The notes: generated by a model not told the origin, from the letters alone. A stretch of DNA of 21,751 nucleotides from Auxenochlorella pyrenoidosa (GCA_001430745.1 KQ481997.1:896737-918487), one strand, 5' to 3'. Numbered from the stretch's first letter, positions 8,141-19,192 are shown. Made by a program: numbers and translations.

Positions 8141-11100
8141 ATGCGGCCGCGGCCCAGCGCCAAAAGCCTGAGGCAGCGGCGGGGGCAGAGCGGCGAGGAG
8201 GAGTTGGGCCACCAGGCAGGCCTGAGGACGCCAAGCGAGAGCAGAGAAGCGGACGTGGAGGCCGAGGGGGTGCCCTCCCCCGCTGGAGAAGCAGCTTTGG
8301 AGGCCCAAAGCGCTCTGTCAGGTACGGGAGGGGCGGTTGGTGAGGCTACCCTATGGAGGCGGCGGCAGTGGAAGCGGGCGCGGCGGGCGCCGCACCGCCG
8401 CACGCCGCTGCCGCCTCTTTGCTCACTTTTCGCCTTGCATGACCCAGCTGCAGGCCCTTCTGTGCAGCTGGAGGCTGTGGTTGAAGGCGATGCGCTGGAC
8501 GAGTTGCAGCAGGAGCAGGCAAAGCTGCAGGAGCCGCAGCAGCCAGCGCAGCAGGTGCAGCCACCCGCTGTGCTGACGACTGCGGCAGCGGCAGCGGAGG
8601 CGGAGGGAGATGCCTTGGAGGCAATGATGCGGTGAGATCATGCCTTCTGGATTTTAAAAAACGAGGGGAGGAAACGTTTTTGGTGCTCTTGGCACACAGA
8701 CGAGGCAAGACGGCATGCCCACACCGCTGGGGTCATGATGCCCTTCAAGTGTGGGCGTTGCCGTGCCGTGTTGCATTTGAGAAAAGCGCAGCCTTGTGCA
8801 CCTGTCGCACTGTGTCATGGAATGGACTCCTCACCTTGCTGCCCCGCCCTGTTTCCATGCCCCTGTCACCAGAGCTGCGCCACAGGCGGGCAGCAGCCGG
8901 CCAGGCGCGGCGGCAGCGGCCCACCCGCGCCGTGCAGCCGACTCAAATGGGGCGCGCCCCTCACAGACCGGCATTCGGCACAGCCTGGCTGGCAGCCCAG
9001 CGGCAGCAGCGGGCGGCAGCCCAGCTCGCGGCAGCGGCGCTGGCGGCCCTGCGGCCGGGGCCGACGCGGCAAGGGGCAGCCACACTGGTGCAACACAGAG
9101 GGCAGCGGGCAGCCCTCCCAAGGGGAGCGCCCGTGCGGCGGCCGGGCTGTACGGCAGCGCTGCCACCGTCAAGCTGGCAAAGAAGCCGGCACACGCTCCT
9201 CCACCAAAGGAGCCAGTGCCTCGCAAGGAGCCCCACCCCCAGCACGTGTCGGTGCATCAGACAGGGGCACCTCATCAGCAGAAGCCCGCCGCAAAGCCAG
9301 CGGCGTTTGCCGCGACGCAGCCCGCTAGTGGCGCACAAACGCCCAGAAAAACAACAGATGCACACCCTGGGCAGCAGGACCATGAGCATTCCACCCAGCA
9401 AGCGGCGGATGGCGCGTCAGCGGCAGCAGAGGCGGCCGGCTCACCGAGAAAGGCGGCTGCGGCGACTGCCGCCTCGCCCGCCGCGGCCGCTGCTGCTGCA
9501 GCCGCTGCACTGGTGGACCAGGTCTTTGCCTCGGCCTCAGTGCACCACTCACGGAACAGCAGCGCCTCTTCTGCCCAGCGGCCGCAACAGCAGGAGCATG
9601 TCAGGCCGCAGCCTTCGGCAGCTGCTGGGCCGAGCCGCCTGGCCGCTGCGCCCAGCGCCCTGCCAGAACCGGCTGCAGAGCCGGCCTCGCAGGCAGTAAC
9701 ATCAAGCCAGCGTGCAGACAGTCGAGAGAGGCCTGGCACAGAGCTCACAGCCAGCCCGGCTCCAGCAGCAGAGGCGCCAGCAGAGGTGCTGCCTGCTCAG
9801 GCCCTCAGTGGCAGAGGCGAATGGCAGTCCCCCCGCGTGGCAGCTGAGCATGCACATGCAGAGGAAGGATCAGAGAACAGGCCAGCGAGCCCTCCTGCAG
9901 ACGTCGAGCGGAGCAGCGGCGGCGCCCTGCCGGCAGCGCCCCCGCCAGCCAGGGTGGGAGTGGAGGCGTTCGCATCTCCTGTGCCCGACAGCCCCAGGGT
10001 GCAGTTGCCAGCTACCGGCGCTGGCACTGACGGCGTGACTGCGGCAGCAGCAGAAACTGCGGGGGCGGCGGCAGCGGCGGCCCCAGCTGGCCGCTCTGTC
10101 TCTTTTCTGCGGCAGCGTAGTGTGAGAGGTGAGGCCTCTCTTCCCTGACAGCGGTGTTTTTAAGTCTCCGTGGCAGTCTGGCTGTCGGAAATGCATGACT
10201 TTGTGCGCTCACAGGGCAAGAGCCTGTGCACAGCGTACGATGGTGGTAGACCCCGCCCCTTCGCCAACTCCTGCTCCCAGTCGCATGCGCTCCGCACAGT
10301 CAACAGTTCACGCATCTCCAGATGCCAGAGCCTTTCCCTGCCCTTCCCTTTCGTGCAGGCTCGTCGCCCGATGCCGCCGACGCCCTGCCGCAGGCCCGCC
10401 CCCCCAGCTCCAGCCTGGCTGGCAGGACCATTGTTGAGGCGCCGCTGGCAGGCAGCTGTGAGCAGCCGGGAGCCCCGGCAGACGGGCAGGCAGGGCAGGA
10501 TCAGCTCGGTGGGCGGCCCGGCAGTGCAGCTGCAGCAGCAGGTCTGGAGACAGGGGCAGAAGCAGGGACAGAAGCAGGGGCAGAGGCAGGGGCGGAAGCA
10601 GGGGCGGAGGCAGGGGCAGAGGGCGAGGTGCCGGTTGAGAAGCAGGAGAAGAAGCGGAAGAAGCGCCTGCTGCTCCTGCTCCTCCTGCTCCTGCTCCTCC
10701 TGCTGGGCGGCGGCATCGGCATCGGTCTGGGCCTGAAGAAGAAGCCGGCCGCGGCAGCCCCCAGCCAAGCGCTGCTGTACCAGCCCACCAGCAGCTGGAG
10801 CACCCTGGGCAATGTGTCGGGTGCGCACACAATGACGGGGATCCGCCATCTTTTCCTGGCTGCATGAGGCCGCCACGCAAGCCTGCAGTAGCCACCTCAA
10901 ACGTGCCGTGCACAGCTCTCAGTCTCTGGCCACGCTGCTCGGTGCAGCCTTGTGGGCCGCACCTGCCAGCTGCTTGTGGCGCTCCAGTGCCGAGGGCTGT
11001 CCCCTCGATGCCCTGATTTTCAATAATCTAGCCTGCCCCTCCCGCTTAAACTGCTGCACCTTCTGCAGCAAAACTGATGGGAGTGGGCTCCTCCGGCGGC

Positions 11101-14100
11101 CTCTGGCGCATCACACCCAGCACAGCTCCTTGCAACGGCGCCTGCGACACAGGTAGGTGCCCTGGCAACAGGCAGCGGCGGGCGCCCCTGTTGCAGACAG
11201 CACCCTGCTGGCTGTCCACAACTGCTGCACCTCGACCCTGCCTTCCAAGCTCCCGAGCCTGGCGACTGAGCAGCTCCCAGCCCTTCTTCTGTGACCCGCC
11301 GCACCTGCAGGCAGCTCCGGCGCAGCTTCCGTCTCCTACTGCGGCGACTCTGTGTGGTACCTGGACAGCTCCGGCAGCTGGCAGGAGCTCACCGGGCTTG
11401 CGGGAGTCAAGGTGGGAGCACTTAAGAGCAGCCAGGCACTTGAAGCTGCAGGGCGGTCCTCCCGGGTGCCTCCCAGGCACCTGCGGGCCTGCTGGGAGGC
11501 ATGCCGGGGTGGGCGGGGACGATGCGCGGCAGCAGGCAGCCTGTTTCTGGGCAGTGAGCCACCCCTCCACGATCTGTGTTCTGCTCAGTAGCGGCCCTGG
11601 CAAGGCAATGCTGCGCAAACATTGGGTGAACCGAACGGGCGCCCCACCCACGCTCCTGCGCCGCCTGGTGCGACTCCCTGCCTGCAGGTCATTCCTGGGC
11701 CCACCAACTCCACAGCCTATGTGATAAACGCATGTGACGAAGGTGGGACGGGCGGAGGGCTGCCTGCCGCCTCCAAGCATGCCACAAAGCTTGGGGACGT
11801 CCCCGCCCCGGGGCAAGCGTTGTTTCTTTGGTGCTGCCTGGCCTCGACCGTGCTCCCCTTGCTTACCTCAGCATGTGCACCCCTTCCCTCTCTCCTTTTC
11901 AGGCTTCTACTACACGGGCACTCAGTGGATCCTCATTGCCGGCCCATACAACTCCTCAGCCAACGCAACGGCACCCAGCAGCCCCAGCGCAGCAGCACAG
12001 GCACTCATGCCGGGTCCCTCTCCAGCTGCAGCGAGTGCGGGCATGGCAGGTGGACCTGCAGCCCTGCCCACCAGCAGGAGGCTTGCGCAGGCGGCCAGCC
12101 TCGTGGACCTTTCTCTGAGCCCCCTGAACAAACCGGTGAGGCGACAGCGCTGCCCGACTGCTGTGCAAGAGCCAGCCAGTGCCAGGGAGGGCACGGGAGG
12201 CAGGTGCCTTCAAGATCTACATCTCCCGGCATGAAAGCAACCTGCGCACATGCCTCACACCCTCCGTCGGCACTCCCCTCTGGGCATCCCCCGCTCAGTG
12301 TGCACAGCCGCGTTTTTGGCTGACACTGTTGCAGCAGCGCATGTGCAGCGGGGCAGCCGCTCCCGCTGTCGCGTCAATTCCTCCTGCCACTGCATCAATC
12401 CAACTGCCGCACCACCCCCGCAGGGCGGCATCGTTGACGGCGTGGTGGTTGCGGACCAAACCATGTGGGCGCTGCTGACCTCCCGCCTGGCGGTGAGCTT
12501 GGGGCGCTTGCCTGATTTTGCAGGGAAGGCGGGCACTGGAACAATCCTAACTAAGTGAAGCTGCAATAATGAGGCTGGCATCTGCCGTGCCGGCTCCGGC
12601 GATACTGGGTCTGGCACGGCAGGTGCCAGCCGGTCTGCTGCCGGCAAGCGCCTCGCGTCGGCGCCGCCCCTGGCAGACTGCACTCCAGCACTCAATATTC
12701 GCAGTGCAAGCGGCCCCTGCAGGTGCGGCAGTACGACCCCTCTCAAAACGTCTGGCGCGACGACGTCCCCTCTGCCGCCCCGCTGGCGGGCGTGAGCGGG
12801 ATGGACGCGAGCGGCAAGGTGGCGGCCCTCACCGCCGACCAGCGCCTGGTGGCCCTGGACACCCAGGTACACTGTGGCAGGCACTCACTTGCCTTTCTTG
12901 CTTTGTACCACGAGGGTGCAGCCCTGGACACCCAGGTGACTGACCCCGCAAAAAACTTGGCACACATACGTGTGCACGCTCGCACACCCGCATGCCTTTG
13001 TTGGTTCGTATCCAGGGTGTTCAGCACTGCCCTTACCCGGCCTGCGTCGTACGCTCGACTAGGCAGGGGATATGCGGCCAGTGGGCCAGACATAGGCGCC
13101 CCTTTTCGAGTCGCGCCAGCACGCATGCCCTGCAACCCCCATCGAGCCACGCACCCCCTGCAGACTGGCACGTGGGAGACCAAGGCGTCGCTGCCGGCCT
13201 GCAGCGCAGTGTATGATGGAACCGGGGACCTTTGGTACAGGCAAGCTGCTGCCGCCCCACCCCTGCTGCAGCCCGCTGCGTTGCCTGCCTGCACGGGCCC
13301 TGACGATGCTCCTGCGCCCGCGTGCTAATGTTAACACGTTGACATGCAAGCAGTCGAATGCATTCGCGAAGCTGCAAGACAGCGTGTGTGTGCTGGCTCT
13401 CGCGCCTGTGCCCTGCAGCGGGCGCGCCGCCAACGGCAGCTGCGGCAGCGTGACGGTGTGCCGGGGCGACGTTGCAGCGAGCGACTGCCAGCAGGTCTAC
13501 GGCGGCTCTGTGCAGGTGGGCCCCGGATCGCTGGGCGCTGCCGCCTTCCCAGCGGTGTCGGGGAGCAGGCTCTGCGTGGAAGCTGCTTAACAGCGGTGCT
13601 GGAGGAAAGCACTCACTTCCTCTCCTCTGCCGGGTCCGGCCTTGTTGACCCCCCCCCACCCCCCAACCCCCGCCCCACCCCACCCGTGCGCAGAGCTATG
13701 CAGTCAATGCGCATGGTGGCGCCTACGCAGGTTTGGGCAGGGCCCCGGGTATGGCGGTGTGGGGATGCAGGCCTGCCTGCCCACCGGCCGGCTCCTCAAT
13801 TTGCATACTCCTTGCCGGATTGTCAGAGCAGCCCTTGGCCCTGCCCCCAGCCTGCCCAGCATCCTCCCCCAATTTCAACTGCTGCAGAGGTGTGGGTGGT
13901 GGATGCGGGCGACTCTGTGCTGCACACCATTCTGGTGCCGCTGAGGCAGCAGCCACCCCCTGTGGCGCCTCTGCCGCCGCCCCCGCCAAAACAGGCCCAG
14001 GCGCCGCCCCCGCCGCCGTCCCCTCTGGCCCCACCGCCCCCATCGCTGCCACCTCCTGGCTCGTCGCCACCGACATCCCAGCTGCCCAATCCTCCCAGCC

Positions 14101-17100
14101 CCCCACCGCCGGCACCCTCGCCGCCCCCAACCCAGCCTCCGCCGCCTGCGCCTCCCGAGGCCTCACCGCCGCCGCCCCCGGATGGTCCCCCCGCCCCTGC
14201 CGCCTCGCCAGCGCCTCCGCTGTGAGCCTGCCTGCTGCAACTTCCTTAGCGTTGATTTGCAGTGACAGCAGTTGCGTCCTGGGGGATGGGCACGCCGGCT
14301 GCCCGGCCTTTGCGCGCAGCATGCTGCTGGGGCTACAATTCGCAGTGCAACTGCTCACTGGTGCTCTCAACCCCTGAACCCCATGCCCCCTCCAGGCCCT
14401 CCCCGCCACCACCACCATCGCCGTCTCCTCCACCGCCCCTCCAGCCCTTGCCGTCAACCAGCCCTCCGCCATCGCCACCCAGCCTCTTGCCACCGCCGCC
14501 CAGCCGCTCACCACCACCGCCATCCACCCCCTCGCCACCGCCTCCCAGCCCCTCACCGCCGCCACCCAGCCCCTCGCCGCCGCCTCCCAGCCCCTCGCCA
14601 CCGCTTCCCAGCCCCTCGCCACCGCCGCCCAGTCCCTCGCCACCGCCACCCAACCCCTCGCCACCGCCGCCCAGCCCTTCGCCACCGCCGCCCAGCCCAC
14701 CACCGCCACCGCCCTTCAATGTGTTTGGTAAGGTGCCTGCAACATGCCTCCCGCCCTCGCGGATCTGCACTGCTACAAGCTGACCTGCTGTTGCGCACTT
14801 GGCGGGAGCGCCCCCAGCCCCTGCTGCCCGGCAGGCCCCACACCCTGCCGCCCGGCTGCAAGAGCGCGAACTGGTTCGCACCCGCTCCCCACGCCCCCTC
14901 CCTGGGTGCAGAGTTTGTGGACATCGGCAGCGGCGCCGCCGCCGGGCTGACCGCCTGCTCCTGCGGCCACATCTCTTCCTTCCAAGCCGGGTTTGTGACC
15001 ATTGGCGGCACTCCCTACATCGCCACCGTCGGCTTCACCTGCAGCTCTGGGGAGTCCCAGCCCGACCCGGCTGCTGCGGGGCTCTCCCTCTCCTCCTCCG
15101 CCACCACCCAGGCCTGCCCGCCGAGCGGCTGCGCCTCTGCCAGCGGCCAGCTGGCGACAGCTGGCGGCATCCAAGGCATTGTGGGCTTCCAGGACGTGGG
15201 TGCGTTACTGGGAGGGTACTGCTGGGTACTGTCTGGCGCCGCTCGCTAGCGTGGGAGTGGGCGGAAGCAGGCGCCTGCACACACAGGGCATGTCTTGCCG
15301 CTGCTCCGCTGTGCAGCCAGGTGCTGGGTGCGCCCAGCAGCCCTGCCCTGCCTGCTGTGCAGGGAGCTCTGGCACCAGCAGCGAGACGGCAGCCTGCAGC
15401 GGCGGCGGGGTGGCGCTGGCTCTGGACACAGCCCGGTGGGGGGCAGGCACCTCGCTGCCTGATGCTGCCAGGCTCATACGCATTGGCTGCGGGACGCCGG
15501 TGGACTGCCCCCCGCCGCCACCGCCGCCGGCGCCGCCCAGCCCCTCGCCCCCACCTCCCAGCCCCTCACCACCACCGCCCAGCCCCTCGCCCCCGCCTCC
15601 TGGCCCCTCACCGCCGCCTCCCGGACCCTCGCCCCCACCACCCAGCCCCTCGCCCCCGCCGCCGAGCCCCTCGCCCCCACCACCTAGCCCCTCACCCCCG
15701 CCTCCTAGCCCCTCGCCGCCGTCGCCATCCCCGGCGCCTTCTCCGCCGCCCCCTCGCCATCCCCCCACCCCCCAGTCCCTCCCCACCACCACCCTCTCCA
15801 CCACCCTCACCGCCGCCCTCCCCACCAAGCCCCCCACCTCCCCTGCCGCCCTCCCCATCCCCGCCACCTCCTCCGCCCAGCCCCTCGCCGCCGCCGCCAC
15901 CGTCCGGCCCCTCACCGCCCCCTCCGCCCCCCAGCCCTTCTCCACCGCCGCCTCCCCCTTCTCCGCCACCTCCGCCACCACCCAGGTAAGATTGCAAGGG
16001 GCCATCAATTGCTGGGGGGATACGTGAAGCGATGCAGGGGGGGGGGGGGGGCACGGTTGTTCCATGATTGGTCGATGCGCCTCATCACACCTCAGTCCTA
16101 CTCCTGTGGCATGTTGTCCCTCCGTGCAGCCCCTCCCCGCCGCGCCCGCCGTCCCCATCTCCCCCAAAGCCACCGCCGTCCCCCCCGCCGCCCCCGCCCT
16201 CGCCGCCGCCGCCGCCGTCGCCGCCGCCACCCGCTGGCTCGGGCCTGCTGTGGGCCATCTCCCTGACCCTGCCAGTCATTCACAAGACGGGAGCCACGGT
16301 GGGAGGCAGTGGGGCACAAACGTATGCAAGCAGGCATTCATTTAGGGATTACAGGCTGGGGTAAAGGCCTCGAGCTGGTGGGCTGTCAAAGGGCTGCTTG
16401 CATTGACTGCCGCTCGGTTCCACTCGGTTCCCGATCCCGCCTTCCTGCAGCTGTCTGCCAGCCAGGCCGTTGTGAGCGGCTACTTCTCCTGCAGCATCGG
16501 CTGGTGGAACCGGCTCAACGGCGCGACCACCCCCTCCAACACGCTGGTGTCGGGGCCCCAGATGGTGTTCAAGTTCAAGGCAAGCCGCATGCTGCGCCCT
16601 GCTGCGCTGTGCCATGCGCTGTGTCGTGCGCTGTGTCGTGCGCTGTGTCGTGCTGAGCTGTGCTATGGTGTTCAAGTTCAAGGCCAGCTGCGCGCTGTGC
16701 CCTGCTGCGCTGCGCTGCGCCCTGCTGCGCTGTGCTATGGTCTGCCACGTGTTCAAGTTCAGAGCCAGCTGCGCGCTGTGCCCTGCTGCGCTGCACTGTG
16801 TCGTGCTGCACTGTGTCATGCTGCACTGTGTCATGCTATGTCTACCACGCGATGCTTTGGGAGGGCCGCGCATGCTCCCGAGTGCTTCCATGCTGTGCCC
16901 TGCTGTGGCGCAGAGCAAACGATCAGAATCGCCTGCCCTCTTCTGCGAACCAACGCCTGTATCCCTGCTCCCCCCTCTGCTGTGCTGCAGGAGACGTCCA
17001 GCACCACCCGGCACGCCGCCACCTGCGGCTGCGGCTACGATTCTGTCATTCTGATCTTCGACGGTGAGGCGGGGGGGAGGTGTTGCAACCAGTTGGGAAG

Positions 17101-18249
17101 GCTTGCTGACGCGGCAGCCAGCAGGAAATTCCTGCCCAGAGCCGGTGCCAGCAGGAGGAGCACGCACGCATGGATGCGCCGTCTTCTCTGCTCTGCGCTG
17201 TCTGTGGAATCTGGAAAAGTGCCGGGAAGTGACGGCAGCCTGGCCTGGCGCGCAGGCGGCACAAGTGGGGCCACCAGCAACACAGTGAGCAGCGCCTCCA
17301 TGCTGAGCGACAACACGGCCATCTCCGGCACCGGCCTCACCTTCCTCAAGTGAGCCGGGGCCTGCCTGCTGCGCCTACTGCGCCAACGGGCGCCGGAGCC
17401 ACGCTGCAGAGCTACGTGTATGCAAGTGGTTGCCACGGCTGGCGGCTCGCTGCAGCTCTTGCGCCGTGCTGGGGCCGCCCGCCTGCTGCCGTCATTTCGC
17501 CCCGCGTGCCGGATGCGGCGCATTTCTGTGCCACTCTCTCCCTCCTTTTCTTTACCATGCTCTCCAGGTGCGACGACGACGAGGGTGACTACTGCGACGG
17601 CACCTCCACCCAGCTCACCCCCGCCTATGACAGCTCCAACGTGAGTGTGTGGGGGTGGGGCGGGGGCCCTGGCAGGTGGGGCGCGATGTGCAAGCCAGAG
17701 ATACCGAGCCGCAGGCTGCGGTGCCCTGCCAGGCCGGCTGCACAGGCAAGCAAGCAGGCAGGCCAGGTGGGTGCGCGGCAGGCCGGCCGGCGCTGGCAGC
17801 AGGCATCCAGCAGGCGGGTGCAGTGCACGTGTCGCCGCCTGCTTGCCGGCGACGATGCCCCCCACCCCCCACCCCACCCCACCCCACCCCTGGGTGTGCA
17901 GTATCCCCTGAGCGGCCAGGCCAGCGTCATCTCCTTCTCCACCACAATCAACCACTGGTGGGCAGCGCCCCTGCACACCCTTGAGCTCGGCCATGCTGGC
18001 CAGCAGTTGCCCTGCCCTGCGCACCCACACCCGATCGCCATGGCTTGCCCGCCTGCATGCGTGAAGCTGCCTCCCTCAAACACCAACAGCCGGCACAGCA
18101 GCCTGCGCGCCGTGCCCCTGGTACCGCTTATGCATGCACTCACTACCCCGCCGACACCACACCCTTTTCCCTGCCATGGGAGCAGGTACTACGTTGTGGT
18201 CGGCGACTACAATGGAGCTGCCACCCTGTATGATGTGTCAGTGTGGTGA
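8141..18249 (+). CDS. Type II membrane protein: propeller-like ectodomain, proline spacers, PPC-like domain (24 exons)
   Basis: Exons: 8141-8321, 8454-8631, 8873-10128, 10359-10820, 11069-11152, 11311-11411, 11688-11742, 11903-12135, 12424-12492, 12723-12866, 13164-13240, 13419-13515, 13694-13730, 13888-14221, 14396-14727, 14912-15199, 15363-15985, 16130-16298, 16451-16579, 16991-17063, 17256-17349, 17568-17640, 17902-17957, 18186-18249. All phases agree if one base is discounted near 15761-15773; 1735 residues result. Residues 1-640 are disordered and Ala-rich, ending KKRKKR; about 642-664 is a leucine signal anchor; by the positive-inside rule the rest is extracellular. About 675-1005 has blade-like strands (SSWSTLGNVS, SVWYLDSSGSWQEL, QYDPSQNVW, TGTWETKASLP, DLWYSG) resembling tectonin/Kelch propellers, with NVS, NST, NSS, NAT and NGS sequons. 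Proline spacers flank a Cys-containing beta domain (about 1213-1357). The C-terminus (CGCGYDSVILIFDG, KCDDDEGDYCDG, YYVVVGDYNGAATLYDVSVW) resembles PPC modules. Probably a wall or adhesion glycoprotein (inference). The start is less certain than the body. Confidence 0.78.
10549..10625 (+). repeat. 12-nt tandem repeat coding GAEA
   Basis: About six imperfect copies of a purine-rich 12-mer (GGGGCAGAAGCA type) encode (GAEA)n just before the basic KKRKKR stop-transfer segment. The acidic, helical linker lies on the predicted cytosolic side of the large membrane protein. Confidence 0.8.
10665..10733 (+). other. Signal-anchor membrane segment with 13 leucines
   Basis: CTG/CTC codons encode an uninterrupted 13-leucine run followed by GGGIGIGLGL, flanked by KKRKKR on the N side and KKK on the C side. 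It has the length and charge of a type II signal anchor, and a Gly-x-x-Gly-like face that could pack helices. There is no other hydrophobic segment of this quality in the protein. Confidence 0.75.
12852..12937 (+). repeat. Duplicated exon end and splice donor
   Basis: GCCCTGGACACCCAGGT occurs at 12852-12868, the end of exon 10 with its donor, and again at 12921-12937 inside the following intron. Use of the second donor (GTGACT at 12936) would add 69 nt, 23 open codons, in frame. Confidence 0.8.
13241..13418 (+). other. GC-AG intron (intron 11 of the large gene)
   Basis: Exon 11 ends GACCTTTGGTACAG and the intron starts GCAAGC, the classical GC-donor form AG|GCAAG. Joined to the acceptor CCCTGCAG before CGGGCGCG it restores AGC GGG (LWYSGRAANGSC). 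The nearby GT in TTTG|GTACAG gives the wrong phase. Confidence 0.65.
13950..14717 (+). repeat. Proline-rich arrays 1 and 2 (SPPPP type)
   Basis: Array 1 ends exon 14 (PPPP with Ala, Ser and Gln). Array 2 fills exon 15 with regular SPSPPPPSPSPPPP units coded by CCCAGCCCCTCGCCACCGCCG-like 21-mers. They are separated by intron 14222-14395, whose splicing keeps the SPPPP frame (phase 2). Such arrays are hydroxylated and O-arabinosylated in green-algal wall proteins. Confidence 0.85.
15508..16239 (+). repeat. Proline-rich array 3 with apparent frame break
   Basis: SPSPPPP units run from 15508 to about 15760 in one frame and from about 15775 to 15985 in the next frame, then continue across intron 15986-16129 into exon 18 as SPSPPRPPSPSPPKPP. 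The frame changes at the C runs 15761-15766 and 15768-15773. Confidence 0.85.
16037..16051 (+). repeat. 15-nt guanine run in an intron
   Basis: An uninterrupted G run lies about 50 nt inside the intron between exons 17 and 18. It may form a G-quadruplex and is prone to length errors. Confidence 0.9.
16580..16990 (+). other. GC-AG intron with internal copies of its own 5' exon junction
   Basis: Exon 19 ends ATGGTGTTCAAGTTCAAG and the intron starts GCAAGC. The acceptor TGTGCTGCAG joins in phase 0 to GAGACGTCC. The junction and the following 30 nt recur at 16665-16716 and in part at 16749-16793, amid CTGTGTCGTGC-type short tandem repeats. Confidence 0.65.
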
Positions 18250-19192
18250 CGCTGGGCGGCCAGCCAGACAGCGGCGGCTGTGCGCTGCCAGTAGTGGGCT
18301 GCCAGCGGCTCCGCTGCTGCTACGGCTCGGCAGCAGCGCAGCTGGGCCGTTCCCGCCAGGCCTGCTTGCCACTGGCTGGGGAGGGAACCTGTTTTTGACA
18401 AATGCATGCATTCGTGAGATGTTTTCTTGTTCTTGCATTCCAGTACACACCGCTTCCTCGTCAGTTCGTTGGGCAGTGCCGTGCAGAGGCACGGCAGCAC
18501 TTTGCAACAAATGGGCTACTGGCTTGCAAGAAGGAGGGGGCCCTCCAGTCTGGGGCTGGGAAGGTGCTAACCGCAGGGCTTGTGGGCTGCTACCGATGTG
18601 CTGCTGGCGCTGCTTGCTCTGCCACTCTGCATGTCCTTTTGCCACGCTGGAAGCGAGGAAGTGGCTGAGCTCCCGCCATGCCCATGGCACAGGTGTGCGC
18701 AGCTGAGTCGCAGATTGGCTGGTTTGGGTTCGAGCTTAAATCCTGTTGCGCGAGGTTGGCAGCAGGTGAGAGCAGGGGAGCGCACAGAGCGCAGGGCGCT
18801 GCGCAGGCAGGACACCCACGCTGTACGTGGGAAAGAATTGGAGGGAATCTTAAATCAAAGCGGGAGAGGCGCTCGTTGGCAGGGGGTAGCGAGTCGTAAT
18901 GCTGGGAAATGCAGTGCTGGATGATTGGGGAGAGCTGGGGTGGCCAGGAGAGGTGGGTGCAGGATGGTAATCAACGCGTTGGGGGCATGGGGAGAGCTGG
19001 GGTGGCCAGGAGAGGTGGGTGCAGGATGGTAATCAACGCGTTGGGGGCATGCAAGGAATATCGTCGCGCACGCTGATGGCATGGCAGACACACACTAAAC
19101 AGGCAGCAGTGACAAACCGCAGCTGGGACATCACAGCAGGGGAGCTGTGCATGCAGGCGCCAGCTCCGCCCTGCACATCGTCATGTGGGCGT
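18250..19192. other. Convergent 3' intergenic region
   Basis: This region must hold the 3' UTRs of the large plus-strand gene and the minus-strand chitin-binding gene. No TGTAA-type poly(A) signal was seen on either strand. Apart from the 62-bp duplication no structure was recognised. Confidence 0.4.
18928..19051. repeat. Exact 62-bp tandem duplication
   Basis: Units 18928-18989 and 18990-19051 are identical, beginning GGGAGAGCTGGGGTGGCC and ending GTTGGGGGCATG. The perfect identity implies a recent event or an assembly duplication. Confidence 0.95.

Noticed and set aside
8632..9699. A 355-residue Arg/Gln-rich plus-strand open frame
   Set aside because: It is a shifted frame over exon 3 of the large gene. 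It crosses the intron before 8873 and is not in phase with exons 2 or 4.
11412..11687. Open frame across the intron between exons 6 and 7
   Set aside because: Good GT and AG borders flank it, and skipping it keeps the propeller-like pattern (LTGLAGVK then VIPGPTNSTAYVINAC).
14262..14395. Cys-rich reading CCWGYNSQCNCSLV as an exon between proline arrays 1 and 2
   Set aside because: The acceptor at 14262 does not match the phase-2 donor at 14221. The acceptor at 14395 does, and it continues the SPPPP frame directly.
15721..15775. A 55-nt intron as the cause of the frame change in proline array 3
   Set aside because: It would restore frame, but the donor GTCGCC is weak and the length is far below the other introns here (mostly 120-490 nt). 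A one-base indel is simpler. Not excluded.
13723..16230. Long minus-strand frames of Gly/Glu/Trp repeats (GLGGGGEGLGGGGE) opposite the proline arrays
   Set aside because: They are the antisense of SPPPP-coding DNA; GC-rich repeats leave all frames open. The plus strand has signal anchor, splice phase and domain continuity.
16614..17067. Plus-strand frames rich in Cys/Ala/Leu (CALCPAALRCALLRCA)
   Set aside because: They lie in the repetitive intron 16580-16990 and come from CTGTGCCCTGCTGCG-type repeats.
18690..18760. tRNA-like B-box (GGTTCGAGCTT) with an A-box-like stretch upstream
   Set aside because: The T-stem does not pair, no acceptor stem closes and no cloverleaf could be drawn.
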